Shown here: positions 24,046 through 31,724 of the stretch, in pieces
Layout of the letters: each line of letters opens with the position of its first letter
Position numbering within the stretch: position 1 is the stretch's first letter
DNA from: Candidatus Gastranaerophilales bacterium
GTDB taxonomy: Bacteria; Cyanobacteriota; Vampirovibrionia; Gastranaerophilales; Gastranaerophilaceae
Direction of reading: 5' to 3'
Length of the DNA stretch: 46,698 bases
NCBI GenBank assembly: GCA_944325155.1
Contig: CALUYY010000012.1
Location: 1 to 46,698 of the forward strand
Position numbers and translations under genes: made by a program
Notes under the pieces: generated by a model
The model's database searches: none
Told to the model about the DNA's origin: nothing
The model's input: only the letters and a program-made list of their open reading frames with translations

Positions 24046-24882
24046 ATGAAAGAAATTATTTTAAATAACGGCGTTAAAATGCCTGTTTTGGGGTACGGGG
24101 TTTTTCTTGTTGACCCGAAAGAATGCGAAAGATGCGTTACCGATGCCATTGATACCGGTTACAGAATGATTGATACCGCACAGGCTTATTATAACGAAGA
24201 AGGCGTCGGCGAAGCGATTAAAAAATCCGGAATTAAAAGGGAAGAATTTTTTCTTGTTACAAAAATCTGGATAACAAATTCGGGAGAAGAAAAAGCTGAA
24301 AAATCCATTGAAGAATCTCTTAAAAAACTAAAGACGGATTATGTGGATTTGCTTTTAATTCATCAGCCTTTCGGTGATTATTACGGAACGTACAGAGCAA
24401 TGGAGAAAGCATACAGGGAAGGCAAAACAAGAGCCATAGGCATAAGCAACTTTTTTGCCGACAGATACGTTGACCTTTGCAATTTTGTTGAAATAAAACC
24501 CATGATAAACCAAATGGAAACCCATATATTTCAACAGCAAAGGCAATTAAGAGAATATATGAAAAAATATGATACAAAACTTATGTCATGGAGCCCGATG
24601 GCAAGAGGGGAGAATAATATATTTGAAAATGAACTTTTAAAAAATATCGGGGCAAAATATAATAAAACAACAGCTCAAATTGCTCTAAGGTTTTTAATTC
24701 AGGAAGATATCGTTATAATTCCGAAATCAACCCATAAAGAAAGAATGGAAGAGAATTTTAACATTTTTGATTTTGAGCTTTCGGATGAAGATATGAATTT
24801 ATTAAAAGGCTTGGACAAAAAAGAAAGTTTATTTGTAAATCATTATGATCCGAAATTTGTGGAGAATATAATAAATTATTAA
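24046..24882 (+). CDS. Aldo/keto reductase (2,5-diketogluconate reductase type)
   Basis: This 278-residue AKR is of the short bacterial type (YtbE/DkgA-like). The tetrad is D43, Y48, K73 and H106 (IDTAQAYYNE, VTKIWITN, LLIHQPFG). The NADPH-binding motif IIPKSTHKERMEEN is near the end. It probably reduces short aldehydes such as methylglyoxal, or keto-sugars. A strong AAGGAGAT ribosome site lies upstream. It is in the TetR-controlled operon, 17 bases before the iron alcohol dehydrogenase. Confidence 0.94.
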   Translation: MKEIILNNGVKMPVLGYGVFLVDPKECERCVTDAIDTGYRMIDTAQAYYNEEGVGEAIKKSGIKREEFFLVTKIWITNSGEEKAEKSIEESLKKLKTDYVDLLLIHQPFGDYYGTYRAMEKAYREGKTRAIGISNFFADRYVDLCNFVEIKPMINQMETHIFQQQRQLREYMKKYDTKLMSWSPMARGENNIFENELLKNIGAKYNKTTAQIALRFLIQEDIVIIPKSTHKERMEENFNIFDFELSDEDMNLLKGLDKKESLFVNHYDPKFVENIINY

Positions 24883-24899
24883 AAAAGGAGTAAAAAATT

Positions 24900-26066
24900 A
24901 TGGAATTGGATTTTTGTTTTCATAACCCGACTAAAATTTATTTCGGGAAGGGTGCAATTAATAATTTAAAAGACGAATTAAAAAAATACGGCAACACGAT
25001 AATGCTTGCATACGGCAAAGGGTCAATCAAAAAAATCGGGCTGTATGATGAATTAATGAAAATATTTAATGAAGCGGGCAAAAAAGTTGTCGAATTTTCG
25101 GGAATTATGCCAAACCCGACAGCCGCCAAAGTAAAAGAAGGGATAAAACTTGTAAGAGAAAATAATGTCGATTTTATTCTTGCAGTCGGAGGCGGCTCCA
25201 CAATGGACTGCACCAAGGCGGTTTCAATGGGGGCGGCAAATGATGTTGAATTTTGGGATTATTTTTATATGAATTATAACCCGCCGAAAAATAAAATTCC
25301 CTTCGGAACAATCGTTACAATGGTCGGAACGGGGTCTGAAATGAACGGGGGGTCCGTTATTACAAATGAAGACGTTAAAATTAAAACGGGAGTGGTTTAT
25401 CCGAATATGCTTCCCGATTTTTCAATTTTAAACCCCGAATATACGTATTCATTATCAAAATTTCAAATGGTGAGCGGAATTTGCGATATGATGAGCCACA
25501 TTATGGAACAATATTTTTCAAAGCCCGATACCGACAATGTTTCCGATGATTTATCCGAAGCGTTAATGAAAAATATCATTAAAAACGCATATATTTGCAT
25601 TGAAAACCCTAATGATTATAATGCAAGAGGAAATATTATGTGGGACGCAACTTTGGCTTTAAATACATTAATCGGGTGTTCAAAAGAAGGCGATTGGGAA
25701 GTTCATAACATTGAGCATCAGTTAAGCGCATATTATGACGTTGCGCACGGCATGGGGCTTGCCGCAATTTCGCCGAGTTATTACAGACATATAATTGATT
25801 TCGGCTTATCGAAATTTAAAAAATTTGCAATTAACGTATTTGGCGTGAGCACGGATAATAAAACGGATAAAGAAATTGCGCTTGAAGGAATAAACAAGCT
25901 TGAAAAATTTTTCAAAAACATAGGTGCAACAACAACCCTTAGGGAACTGGGAATAACAAATAAAGAAGAATTAAATGAAATTGCAAAAACATGTTTTGTA
26001 TCAAACAGCGCATATAAGGTAATGAGCATAGATGATATTAAAGCAATTTTACAAAACGCTTTTTAA
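24900..26066 (+). CDS. Iron-containing alcohol dehydrogenase (YqhD/BdhA type)
   Basis: This 388-residue group III dehydrogenase has metal ligands D196, H200, H269 and H283. Their spacing matches E. coli YqhD (D194, H198, H267, H281). The cofactor site is GGGSTMDCTKA (97-107). YqhD and butanol dehydrogenases reduce aldehydes to alcohols with NADPH, disposing of toxic aldehydes or surplus reductant. As last gene of the TetR operon it supports an aldehyde-detoxification or fermentation role for the cluster. The ribosome site is AAGGAG. A terminator follows 10 bases after the stop. Confidence 0.95.
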   Translation: MELDFCFHNPTKIYFGKGAINNLKDELKKYGNTIMLAYGKGSIKKIGLYDELMKIFNEAGKKVVEFSGIMPNPTAAKVKEGIKLVRENNVDFILAVGGGSTMDCTKAVSMGAANDVEFWDYFYMNYNPPKNKIPFGTIVTMVGTGSEMNGGSVITNEDVKIKTGVVYPNMLPDFSILNPEYTYSLSKFQMVSGICDMMSHIMEQYFSKPDTDNVSDDLSEALMKNIIKNAYICIENPNDYNARGNIMWDATLALNTLIGCSKEGDWEVHNIEHQLSAYYDVAHGMGLAAISPSYYRHIIDFGLSKFKKFAINVFGVSTDNKTDKEIALEGINKLEKFFKNIGATTTLRELGITNKEELNEIAKTCFVSNSAYKVMSIDDIKAILQNAF

Positions 26067-26075
26067 TTTTAAGTT

Positions 26076-26106
26076 TGCCCTCTTAAAATTAAGAGGGCAT
26101 TTTTAT
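26076..26106 (+). terminator. Intrinsic terminator of the reductase operon
   Basis: A ten-base stem GCCCTCTTAA/TTAAGAGGGC is followed by ATTTTTATTT, directly after the iron alcohol dehydrogenase gene. Confidence 0.9.
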
Positions 26107-26211
26107 TTAAGGGGGGTTAACAAAAATTAAAAAAAGTGGTATAAAGAAATATATATTTGTCAAGAAATAATACCCCTCATTTTGGAATTAAGGTTAAAAA
26201 AGGATTAGCTT

Positions 26212-26982
26212 ATGAAAAAACAAATTCTTATGCTTGCAATGCTTATGGCAGTGTCGCCCTGTTTTGCGACAGAAACAAACGACGGACATTATGAATATTT
26301 GTTTGAAGAAAAAAACGCAACGGACAATCAGGTTTTAATTAAAGCCGATTCAAACGTTATGCAGGAAGGAAACGGAATCAGAATTGCATTTGAAAAGAAA
26401 TTCAAATCGGAAAAAGCAAAACCGGGTGAAGAAGTTAATTTTATAATTAAAGAATCCATATACACAAAAGAAGGGACTTTAATTATCCCCGCCGAATCAA
26501 AAATTAATGCAAAAGTAATCAAAATTGAAAAACAAAGAGTGCCGAATAAAAATGCAAGGGTTTATTTCCGTTTTGACACGTTAACAACGCCTGACGGCAC
26601 GGTTTATGAAATGAGCGCAACACCTAATACCAAAGACGGCTCATTAAAAGAAGGACCATGGATGACGGCAGGTAAAGTTGCCGCTTATACGGTAGGTTTG
26701 GGTGCAGTCGGTGCCGGTGCGGGCGCAGGCTTTGCGTTTATTCCCAATCCGACCAATTTGGGCGCAGGCTTTGCAATCGGTATTCCGGTCGGTGCGGGCG
26801 TCGGCTTAATTGCAGGGTTAATTACTCCGGGATTAAAATACCACGCAAAAGCGGGCGAAGAAATTGTTATTTTATTGTCGGGCGATTTGCAGTTAAATAA
26901 ACAAAAAGAAGTTTTAATCCCCGAAAGCGCTTCCGATGAGGATGAAGCGGACGATGAAATAATTGAAGAAGAAGATGATTAA
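26212..26982 (+). CDS. Secreted/envelope protein with glycine-zipper segment
   Basis: The 256-residue protein has a signal peptide (MKKQILMLAMLMAVSPCFAT). A beta-rich domain (about 50-145) contains GTLIIPAESKINAKVIKIEK and RVYFRFDTLTTPDGTVYEM, a layout reminiscent of the VirB10/TrbI-type beta-barrel. Next comes a hydrophobic Gly/Ala zipper (about 155-205, GAVGAGAGAGFAFIPNPTN), then a short beta strand and a very acidic tail (DEDEADDEIIEEEDD). The zipper could insert into or span a membrane. I do not know the family. AAGGA precedes the ATG, and a terminator follows. Confidence 0.8.
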   Translation: MKKQILMLAMLMAVSPCFATETNDGHYEYLFEEKNATDNQVLIKADSNVMQEGNGIRIAFEKKFKSEKAKPGEEVNFIIKESIYTKEGTLIIPAESKINAKVIKIEKQRVPNKNARVYFRFDTLTTPDGTVYEMSATPNTKDGSLKEGPWMTAGKVAAYTVGLGAVGAGAGAGFAFIPNPTNLGAGFAIGIPVGAGVGLIAGLITPGLKYHAKAGEEIVILLSGDLQLNKQKEVLIPESASDEDEADDEIIEEEDD

Positions 26983-27003
26983 TTTTTAATAAATATAAGT
27001 TTT

Positions 27004-27048
27004 AAAGACGGTATGTTTGTGTTAGTATAACAGATATACCGTCTTTTA
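27004..27048 (+). terminator. Probable terminator between the envelope gene and tRNA-Ser
   Basis: An 11-base stem AAAGACGGTAT (27004-27014) with ATACCGTCTTT (27036-27046) is followed by TTATT. The 21-base loop is long but the stem is perfect. Confidence 0.65.
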
Positions 27049-27050
27049 TT

Positions 27051-27137
27051 GGAGAGATGTCCGAGCGGTTTATGGTGCAGACCTCGAAAGTCTGTGTGGG
27101 GGCGACTCCACCGTGGGTTCGAATCCCACTCTCTCCG
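27051..27137 (+). tRNA. tRNA-Ser (anticodon CGA)
   Basis: The acceptor GGAGAGA pairs with TCTCTCC and the discriminator is G. The anticodon loop CTCGAAA in stem CAGAC/GTCTG gives CGA. The long variable arm (TGGGGGCGACTCCA region) is typical of tRNA-Ser, and the T arm is GTGGG-TTCGAAT-CCCAC. CCA is not encoded, unlike in the tRNA-His of this window. Confidence 0.95.
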
Positions 27138-27144
27138 AATTAAA

Positions 27145-27180
27145 ATAATCGCTTTTTATATAAAAAGCGATTATTGTTTG
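27145..27180 (+). terminator. Intrinsic terminator of tRNA-Ser
   Basis: The palindrome ATAATCGCTTTTT with its complement (27145-27174) is followed by TGTTTGTTTTT. Confidence 0.8.
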
Positions 27181-27225
27181 TTTTTAAAGAATGGGATGAG
27201 AACCCGCATTATGTTAAATATATAA

Positions 27226-27831
27226 CTATTTCTCCCAAATAGTTGCGCCTTGAATTGAATCAAGATTAGAAGTTATTGAAGATGCAATTTTTTGAATATC
27301 GACATCACCGTCAATAACCAAGGGATAACATTGTTTGGAATCGCACGTATACATGGTTGTCGTATCCGTATCTGTATTTTTAACAACCGTTATCAGTTTG
27401 TGGCCGCCGAGTTTATCTCTGCCTGCAATTTGAAATGCCTGAGTATCATCATTAACAAGTGTTTTTACAAAATCATGCCTGGTCATATCGGGTGTAAGTC
27501 TCCCGTCGCCCATAATGATGTTTGGAGTGCGTCCTTTTGCCGGTTTTTTGGAATGAACCCAAAAATCATTACTCATCGGGTGGAAGCCGTACATACTTGA
27601 ACTTAATTCAGATAAAAATTCTTTATCTTCACCCGACAATTCCAATTTATGAGGAAGTCCTGCTCGGGTTTTTACCTGACTTCTTCCTATTGTTTCATTC
27701 GGATAAGCGGGAAAATCCTTTGGCCTTTCCGCATCATTTTTTAATTGTTCAAGATTATGTTCAGGATTTAAAGCTTTTCTGCCAATTCCTTCAAAACCAT
27801 GCATTGAACCAAAAGTAACATTTGGAATCAT
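27226..27831 (-). CDS. Lineage-specific hypothetical protein with NVTFGS N-terminus
   Basis: This protein of 201 residues from the chosen start has an N-terminus MIPNVTFGSMHGFEGIGRKA with the 'N-x-[ST/A]-F-[GA]' motif I associate with many Gastranaerophilales proteins. The remainder is a soluble mixed fold (MTRHDFVKTLVNDDTQAFQI, GGHKLITVVKNTDTDTTTMY). The function is unknown. A GTG at 27837 would add two residues. The ATG at 27831 has an AAAGGG ribosome site at suitable distance and is preferred. The gene is monocistronic, ending about 90 bases from tRNA-Ser on the other strand. Confidence 0.75.
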   Translation of the reverse strand: MIPNVTFGSMHGFEGIGRKALNPEHNLEQLKNDAERPKDFPAYPNETIGRSQVKTRAGLPHKLELSGEDKEFLSELSSSMYGFHPMSNDFWVHSKKPAKGRTPNIIMGDGRLTPDMTRHDFVKTLVNDDTQAFQIAGRDKLGGHKLITVVKNTDTDTTTMYTCDSKQCYPLVIDGDVDIQKIASSITSNLDSIQGATIWEK

Positions 27832-27904
27832 AACCACATCCCTTTCGCTAAATATTTGAATATATTTATATAAAATAAAATGAAAACAAAAATTGCCTAT
27901 TATT

Positions 27905-27942
27905 AAAAAAGACTTTTTTCATTTGAAAAAAGTCTTTTTTAT
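27905..27942 (-). terminator. Intrinsic terminator of the 56-residue gene
   Basis: A sixteen-base stem AAAAAAGACTTTTTTC with its complement has a four-base loop. On the minus strand the distal arm ends in a T run. It follows the small gene at 27985-28155. Confidence 0.75.
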
Positions 27943-27984
27943 ACTCCATATTCCATCGTTCTATATAAAATCAATTGCACCTTT

Positions 27985-28155
27985 TTATCTGGTTCTGAAG
28001 TTAATTACCGCTTTGTTGTTCATTGCAATGATACTCATTGAGCTCCAAAATTCTTCGGGAGTTAAAGTTGATTTAGAATCGAGATTAACGGTAGTTTTTT
28101 GTGCATAAAGTTTTGCTAACTTTTTATCTATGCTGTCTGTAGGTGCAACTGCCAT
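27985..28155 (-). CDS. Small protein of 56 residues, unknown
   Basis: An open frame starts at ATG 28155 after an AAAAGGA ribosome site and ends with TAA at 27987-27985. It encodes MAVAPTDSIDKKLAKLYAQK, then a TTVNLDSKSTLTPEEFW stretch, and ends NKAVINFRTR. Its own ribosome site and a strong terminator about 45 bases downstream support it as real despite its size. It is soluble, with no cysteine and no membrane helix. It lies between two other lineage-specific genes of the same direction. No function can be assigned. Confidence 0.7.
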   Translation of the reverse strand: MAVAPTDSIDKKLAKLYAQKTTVNLDSKSTLTPEEFWSSMSIIAMNNKAVINFRTR

Positions 28156-28265
28156 ATTATCTATCCTTTTTACTTCGTCCTTGTATATATATAAAGTATA
28201 TATAAAGTATAGAATTTCAGAATTATTCTTTTTTGTTACATTTCGTTACATTAAGTAAAAAGTCT

Positions 28266-28868
28266 TTAATAGCCCCTGTTTTCGGTAATTTTTATAATGC
28301 CCGTTAATCTTGTATTATATTTTTCCCAGATGACTTTATATAAGTCAAGTTCTTTGTCATATTCCATATAGGTTTTAGCATGAAAATATAATGAAGGATC
28401 CATACCTTTTTTATATTTTTTTTGTCTGCGTTTTTTTTCTTTTTCGGAATATATTTTTGTCATTATTTTTTTAGACGACACCATAACGCCCGTTGTTAAG
28501 TCTTTTGTGGCTTCGTTCGGGGTTTCTTTGTCTTTTTCATCGCCCCATTCAAAATCGCTTCCGTATTCGTTAATTAATTCATGTTTAATAACGGGGATTT
28601 TTGCTTTAATTTTACCCTGCTGGACAAACATTAAATAAGTAAATTCGGGATTTGTCGCAATTTCGTAATAGCCTCTTTTTAGCCCGAATCCGTGAGAATT
28701 TAAAATATCAAATTCCAAAGTTAACACAGGATTTGATGAAGGAGAAAGATTATTTTGATAAACGGGCTTATCTTTATCTTTTGCACCTGATTTATACTGC
28801 TTATTCGGCAATATCTCGTCAATTGTCTGATAAAGGGCAATTTGTGTATGGTTGCAATCTATAAACAT
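28266..28868 (-). CDS. Hypothetical protein, possibly from a leaderless mRNA
   Basis: This 200-residue protein is basic in its C-terminal half (KKRRQKKYKKGMDPSLYFHA). The N-terminal half is beta-rich (NPVLTLEFDILNSHGFGLKR, GYYEIATNPEFTYLMFVQQG). I recognise no family. The only sensible start is ATG 28868. A TATAAT hexamer lies 7 bases upstream of it on the minus strand with no Shine-Dalgarno sequence, so the mRNA would begin at or next to the ATG. About 245 bases separate its start end from the next gene's promoter. Confidence 0.7.
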   Translation of the reverse strand: MFIDCNHTQIALYQTIDEILPNKQYKSGAKDKDKPVYQNNLSPSSNPVLTLEFDILNSHGFGLKRGYYEIATNPEFTYLMFVQQGKIKAKIPVIKHELINEYGSDFEWGDEKDKETPNEATKDLTTGVMVSSKKIMTKIYSEKEKKRRQKKYKKGMDPSLYFHAKTYMEYDKELDLYKVIWEKYNTRLTGIIKITENRGY

Positions 28869-29227
28869 AATAACTATTATAATGTTTTTTTATATCCATG
28901 CCTTATAGAGCATGGAAATTTTGTCAATATTTACAATTCTTTACCAATTGCAAAGCATTTTCAAATCATGGAAACATGCACCAATCATGGATTTAGCATG
29001 TATCAAAACATGGAAACCCATGCCAAACGCCAAATTGCGATTACCCCGAAGCCCAATAATAACGCCAATTAAGCGTATTCAACTTTGTTACATGATGTTA
29101 ATAATTGGCTAAAATACACTTGTATTGCGCCTCTTAAAAGCTATAATAGAATTAAATCCAATGTTGATAAGCCTTTTGATGGCGGTCAATATTAATTTTT
29201 GCGTAGGTATCGGGGAGTAGTAATCAA
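28869..29227. other. Intergenic region with a hairpin, phased CATG sites and a promoter
   Basis: There is no convincing gene here. A hairpin TCCATGC/GCATGGA lies at 28895-28916. Six CATG tetramers begin at 28967, 28975, 28986, 28997, 29009 and 29019 (mean spacing 10.4 bases), several within CATGGAAA. A promoter for the small gene at 29228 follows at 29120-29147. Confidence 0.55.
29120..29147 (+). promoter_or_regulatory. Sigma70-type promoter for the 73-residue gene
   Basis: -35 TTGTAT (29120-29125), 16-base spacer and -10 TATAAT (29142-29147) are seen. Transcription would start near 29154 and give a leader of about 75 bases. Confidence 0.55.
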
Positions 29228-29449
29228 GTGCTTAAAAGTAGAGATTTCGGACGTGCGGTTGCTGTTAGAAGATGGACCACAACCGCAATTGAATGTTATA
29301 AAAGAGGATGCAACTGTGAAGGGTGCTTTTATACGGACTTTTTCAACAAATCATCCCAAAAATGCCAGATGAAAGCGTCAGTTTTGGAATTAGTCAGAGT
29401 GTTAGGTAAACCCGACGTTGAAATCCAACAAATTTTACAGGAAGAATAA
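29228..29449 (+). CDS. Small cysteine-rich conserved protein
   Basis: The 73-residue protein has the core WTTTAIECYKRGCNCEGCFY followed by KCQMKASVLELVRVLGKP. Four or five cysteines (CYKRGCNCEGC plus a later C) suggest a zinc or iron-sulfur site. I recall similar small proteins in Clostridia and Melainabacteria, all without known function. The start is GTG at 29228, with GGGGAG about 10 bases upstream. It is monocistronic with its own promoter and terminator. Confidence 0.8.
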   Translation: MLKSRDFGRAVAVRRWTTTAIECYKRGCNCEGCFYTDFFNKSSQKCQMKASVLELVRVLGKPDVEIQQILQEE

Positions 29450-29456
29450 ATTAAAA

Positions 29457-29494
29457 GGCTGTTTTTAATATGGGAAAACAGCCCTTTTTTTATT
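29457..29494 (+). terminator. Intrinsic terminator of the cysteine-rich gene
   Basis: The stem GGCTGTTTT/AAAACAGCC is followed by CTTTTTTTATTTTT. Confidence 0.85.
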
Positions 29495-29504
29495 TTTAAA
29501 ACCG

Positions 29505-29909
29505 TTATTTATCAAATTTAAAATTATACGGTAAAAATTCGCTTAAAAGATGTGTTTGAATATTGCCTGAATCATCTTCAAGAATAATTGTAACGTCTTT
29601 GTTTTCACGCCTGAATTCCGCCATCCATTGAAGGCAGGCGCCGCAAGGCACACACATTTTTTGCCTTGGAGAATATATGGCAATTGCAACAAGACCCGTT
29701 GTTTCGCCTTTTGTTACGGCGTTTGAAAGAGCATTTCTTTCGGCACACAATGTAAGCCCGTAGCTGACATTTTCAACGTTAACGCCTAAATATTTTTTTC
29801 CGTTTTCAAAAAGCGCACATGCGCCTACCGGAAATTTTGAATAAGGAGAATATGAATTTTTGCTTATTTCTTTTGCCTCTAAAAAAAGTTCTTCCGTCAT
29901 CTTTTCCAT
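29505..29909 (-). CDS. cdd: Cytidine deaminase
   Basis: This 134-residue zinc enzyme of pyrimidine salvage deaminates cytidine and deoxycytidine to uridines. The zinc and catalytic residues are visible in CAERNAL (C55, E57) and PCGACLQW (C89, C92). The family opening SPYSKFPVGACALFENG is intact. The length is typical of the small tetrameric type. It lies 16 bases after the MBL-fold gene and is probably the last gene of that operon. Confidence 0.95.
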   Translation of the reverse strand: MEKMTEELFLEAKEISKNSYSPYSKFPVGACALFENGKKYLGVNVENVSYGLTLCAERNALSNAVTKGETTGLVAIAIYSPRQKMCVPCGACLQWMAEFRRENKDVTIILEDDSGNIQTHLLSEFLPYNFKFDK

Positions 29910-29925
29910 AACATTAACCCTTATT

Positions 29926-30570
29926 TTATACTAAAGGACTTGCGTTTTTTCCAAAATACGCATTAAATTCTTTTTCATGACCCATAGTTGTATTATCGCC
30001 ATGCCCCGTAAAAACTTTAACATTGTCATCAAGCAAAAAGAGTTTATTTTTTATTGAATTTGAAATATCGGAAAATGAACCCGTCGGAAGATCGCATCTT
30101 CCGATTTCTTCAAAAAACAAAGTATCGCCCGATATTAAATTGTCTTCAATTAAATAGCAGGTTGAGCCTTTGGAGTGTCCCGGAGTTGAAATTATTTTTA
30201 TTTCTTTATCATCAAAATAAATTTTTGAATTTTCATCAATAAATTCATCCGCAATAAAAGGCTCGACTCTTCTTACGCCAAAAAGGTCGCATTGCATTGT
30301 AAGATTATCATACATAATTTTGTCATCTTTAGGGATTAAAATTTTAACTTCTGGATATTTTTTCTTAAATGCGGCACAATCCGTCACATGGTCAAAATGA
30401 ATATGGGTGATTATAATTTTTTGTAAATTTAGATTGTTATCCGAAATAAATTTTGTAATTTCATCAAAAGAACCTGCACAATCAAAAAGAACAGCATTTT
30501 TTGAATTATCATCATACAAAAGATAGTTATTTGCAGCAAATTCCCTCGGAATAAATTTTTTTATTATCAT
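29926..30570 (-). CDS. Metallo-beta-lactamase fold hydrolase (glyoxalase II-like)
   Basis: This 214-residue cytoplasmic metalloenzyme has the motif THIHFDH (H56, H58, D60, H61). Further ligands lie in TPGHSKGS (about 131-138), SGDTLF and the closing FTGHGDNT. It belongs to the short group that includes YcbL-type hydroxyacylglutathione hydrolases and other thioester hydrolases. The physiological thioester is unknown. The ATG follows directly on the stop codon of the upstream small gene, so the two are translationally coupled. Confidence 0.92.
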   Translation of the reverse strand: MIIKKFIPREFAANNYLLYDDNSKNAVLFDCAGSFDEITKFISDNNLNLQKIIITHIHFDHVTDCAAFKKKYPEVKILIPKDDKIMYDNLTMQCDLFGVRRVEPFIADEFIDENSKIYFDDKEIKIISTPGHSKGSTCYLIEDNLISGDTLFFEEIGRCDLPTGSFSDISNSIKNKLFLLDDNVKVFTGHGDNTTMGHEKEFNAYFGKNASPLV

Positions 30571-30768
30571 TTATTTAAAAAGCTCCATAAATCGGTTAAC
30601 AAAATCGCAATAAGCGCAATTTGAATAATATGCCCCTTTGATAATATCTCTTATTTCAACATCGGAAAGGTCAAAATGAACCTTCAATTCTTTAATATAC
30701 TTTAAAAGATATTTTTTTGCATATTCTTTTTTAAAATTAATTTTTTTAGCCTTAAGGAGTTTTTTCAT
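30571..30768 (-). CDS. Small basic hypothetical protein
   Basis: This 65-residue protein from ATG 30768 has a lysine-rich N-terminus (KKLLKAKKINFKKEYAKKYL) and a helical C-terminal part with NCAYCDF. An upstream GTG (30783) overlaps the AAGGGTG ribosome site and is therefore not the preferred start. Its stop is immediately followed by the ATG of the MBL hydrolase. No function is known. It may be a small RNA-binding or regulatory protein, which is speculation from charge only. Confidence 0.65.
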   Translation of the reverse strand: MKKLLKAKKINFKKEYAKKYLLKYIKELKVHFDLSDVEIRDIIKGAYYSNCAYCDFVNRFMELFK

Positions 30769-30861
30769 TTTCAATACTTTCACCCTTATTTAAGAGTTTA
30801 GTTTATTAAAAACGGTTTTTCATTGCCTGATAAGGTTTAAAAATATTGTATAAAGGTGGTA

Positions 30862-31608
30862 TTATTTAACCGTAAAAGTTGCATTAACAACGGCGACAAC
30901 CTTTTTTTCAATTGAAGTTGTGTCGTTTATGCCGTAATCGGATACTTCGGTTGAATTAACGGGCACAATTTGAAATACGCCCATTCTTGCCGAATTAAGA
31001 GAACCGATTTTATCATTTGTACTTTGAACCATGGATTCGGCTCTTTGTTTTGCATTTTTGGTTGCTTCGCCAACCATTTTAATTTTAATATCATCGATAT
31101 TTGAAACGTAGTATTGAACGTTTGAATATGCAATTTCAATATTATTTTGAACAAGATCGGTTATTTTTTTGGAAAGATTTGTAATTAAATCAACATTATT
31201 TGATGTAACTTTTACTTCCGCATTAAATCTGTAAAAATCAACATCGTTTGTCGTATAATTTCCCATTCTTTTATAAACTTCATAGTTTGAAATAAGCCCG
31301 AATGTTATATCTTTTTTATCAACCCCGTTTGAGATAAGAAAATCTTCAATTGTTTTCATATTATCCTGCATTTTTTTATATCCCGTCTTTAAGTCGGGAG
31401 CAGATGTTTTATATGTAAAGGTTAAGGATGCAAGATCCGATTTAACGTTTTGGCTGGCAGAACCCGTTGTTGAAATTGTCTGGTTTTGGAGTTTTTGAAA
31501 TTTAATAACGCCTTTTGTAAAAATAAAAGTTGAAAATATGATTGCAACGGCCAAAATTAGTCCGAAAACCACAATTTGAGAATCTTTATACGTTTTCATT
31601 TCATTCAT
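30862..31608 (-). CDS. SIMPL domain (DUF541) protein, membrane-anchored
   Basis: This 248-residue protein from ATG 31608 is preceded by AAGGAG at a spacing of 9, whereas the frame extends 20 codons further without support. The N-terminal membrane segment (about 10-32) is followed by the SIMPL domain: TISTTGSASQNVKSDLASLT, MKTIEDFLISNGVDKKDI, YRFNAEVKVTSNNVDLITNL, and ATKNAKQRAESMVQ. SIMPL proteins (named from the mammalian signalling homologue, and in bacteria BP26 and YggE) are periplasmic, form ring-shaped oligomers and are linked to oxidative stress. The gene is a single unit. Confidence 0.9.
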   Translation of the reverse strand: MNEMKTYKDSQIVVFGLILAVAIIFSTFIFTKGVIKFQKLQNQTISTTGSASQNVKSDLASLTFTYKTSAPDLKTGYKKMQDNMKTIEDFLISNGVDKKDITFGLISNYEVYKRMGNYTTNDVDFYRFNAEVKVTSNNVDLITNLSKKITDLVQNNIEIAYSNVQYYVSNIDDIKIKMVGEATKNAKQRAESMVQSTNDKIGSLNSARMGVFQIVPVNSTEVSDYGINDTTSIEKKVVAVVNATFTVK

Positions 31609-31670
31609 TTTTAAAAACTCCTTATTATTTTGTTTATTTATTATAAATCTGAATTTTGATTTTTTCAAAC

Positions 31671-31705
31671 AAAAAGACCTTCATAAAACAAGAAGGTCTT
31701 TTTTT
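31671..31705 (-). terminator. Intrinsic terminator of leuDB
   Basis: AAAAAGACCTTC and GAAGGTCTTTTT form a 12-base stem with a 9-base loop, 20 bases past the leuB stop. T tracts occur on both sides, so it may act in both directions. Confidence 0.88.
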
Positions 31706-31724
31706 AAAAATTAAACCGGGTTAA

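Noticed and set aside
28842-29112. Short plus-strand open frames in the CATG-rich gap
   Set aside because: No ribosome site, overlap with the start of the minus gene, and translations reflect the repeated CATGGAAA units.
31609-31668. Longer start of the SIMPL protein at 31668
   Set aside because: The AAGGAG at correct distance supports the ATG at 31608, and the extension is a lysine-rich stretch without signal character.
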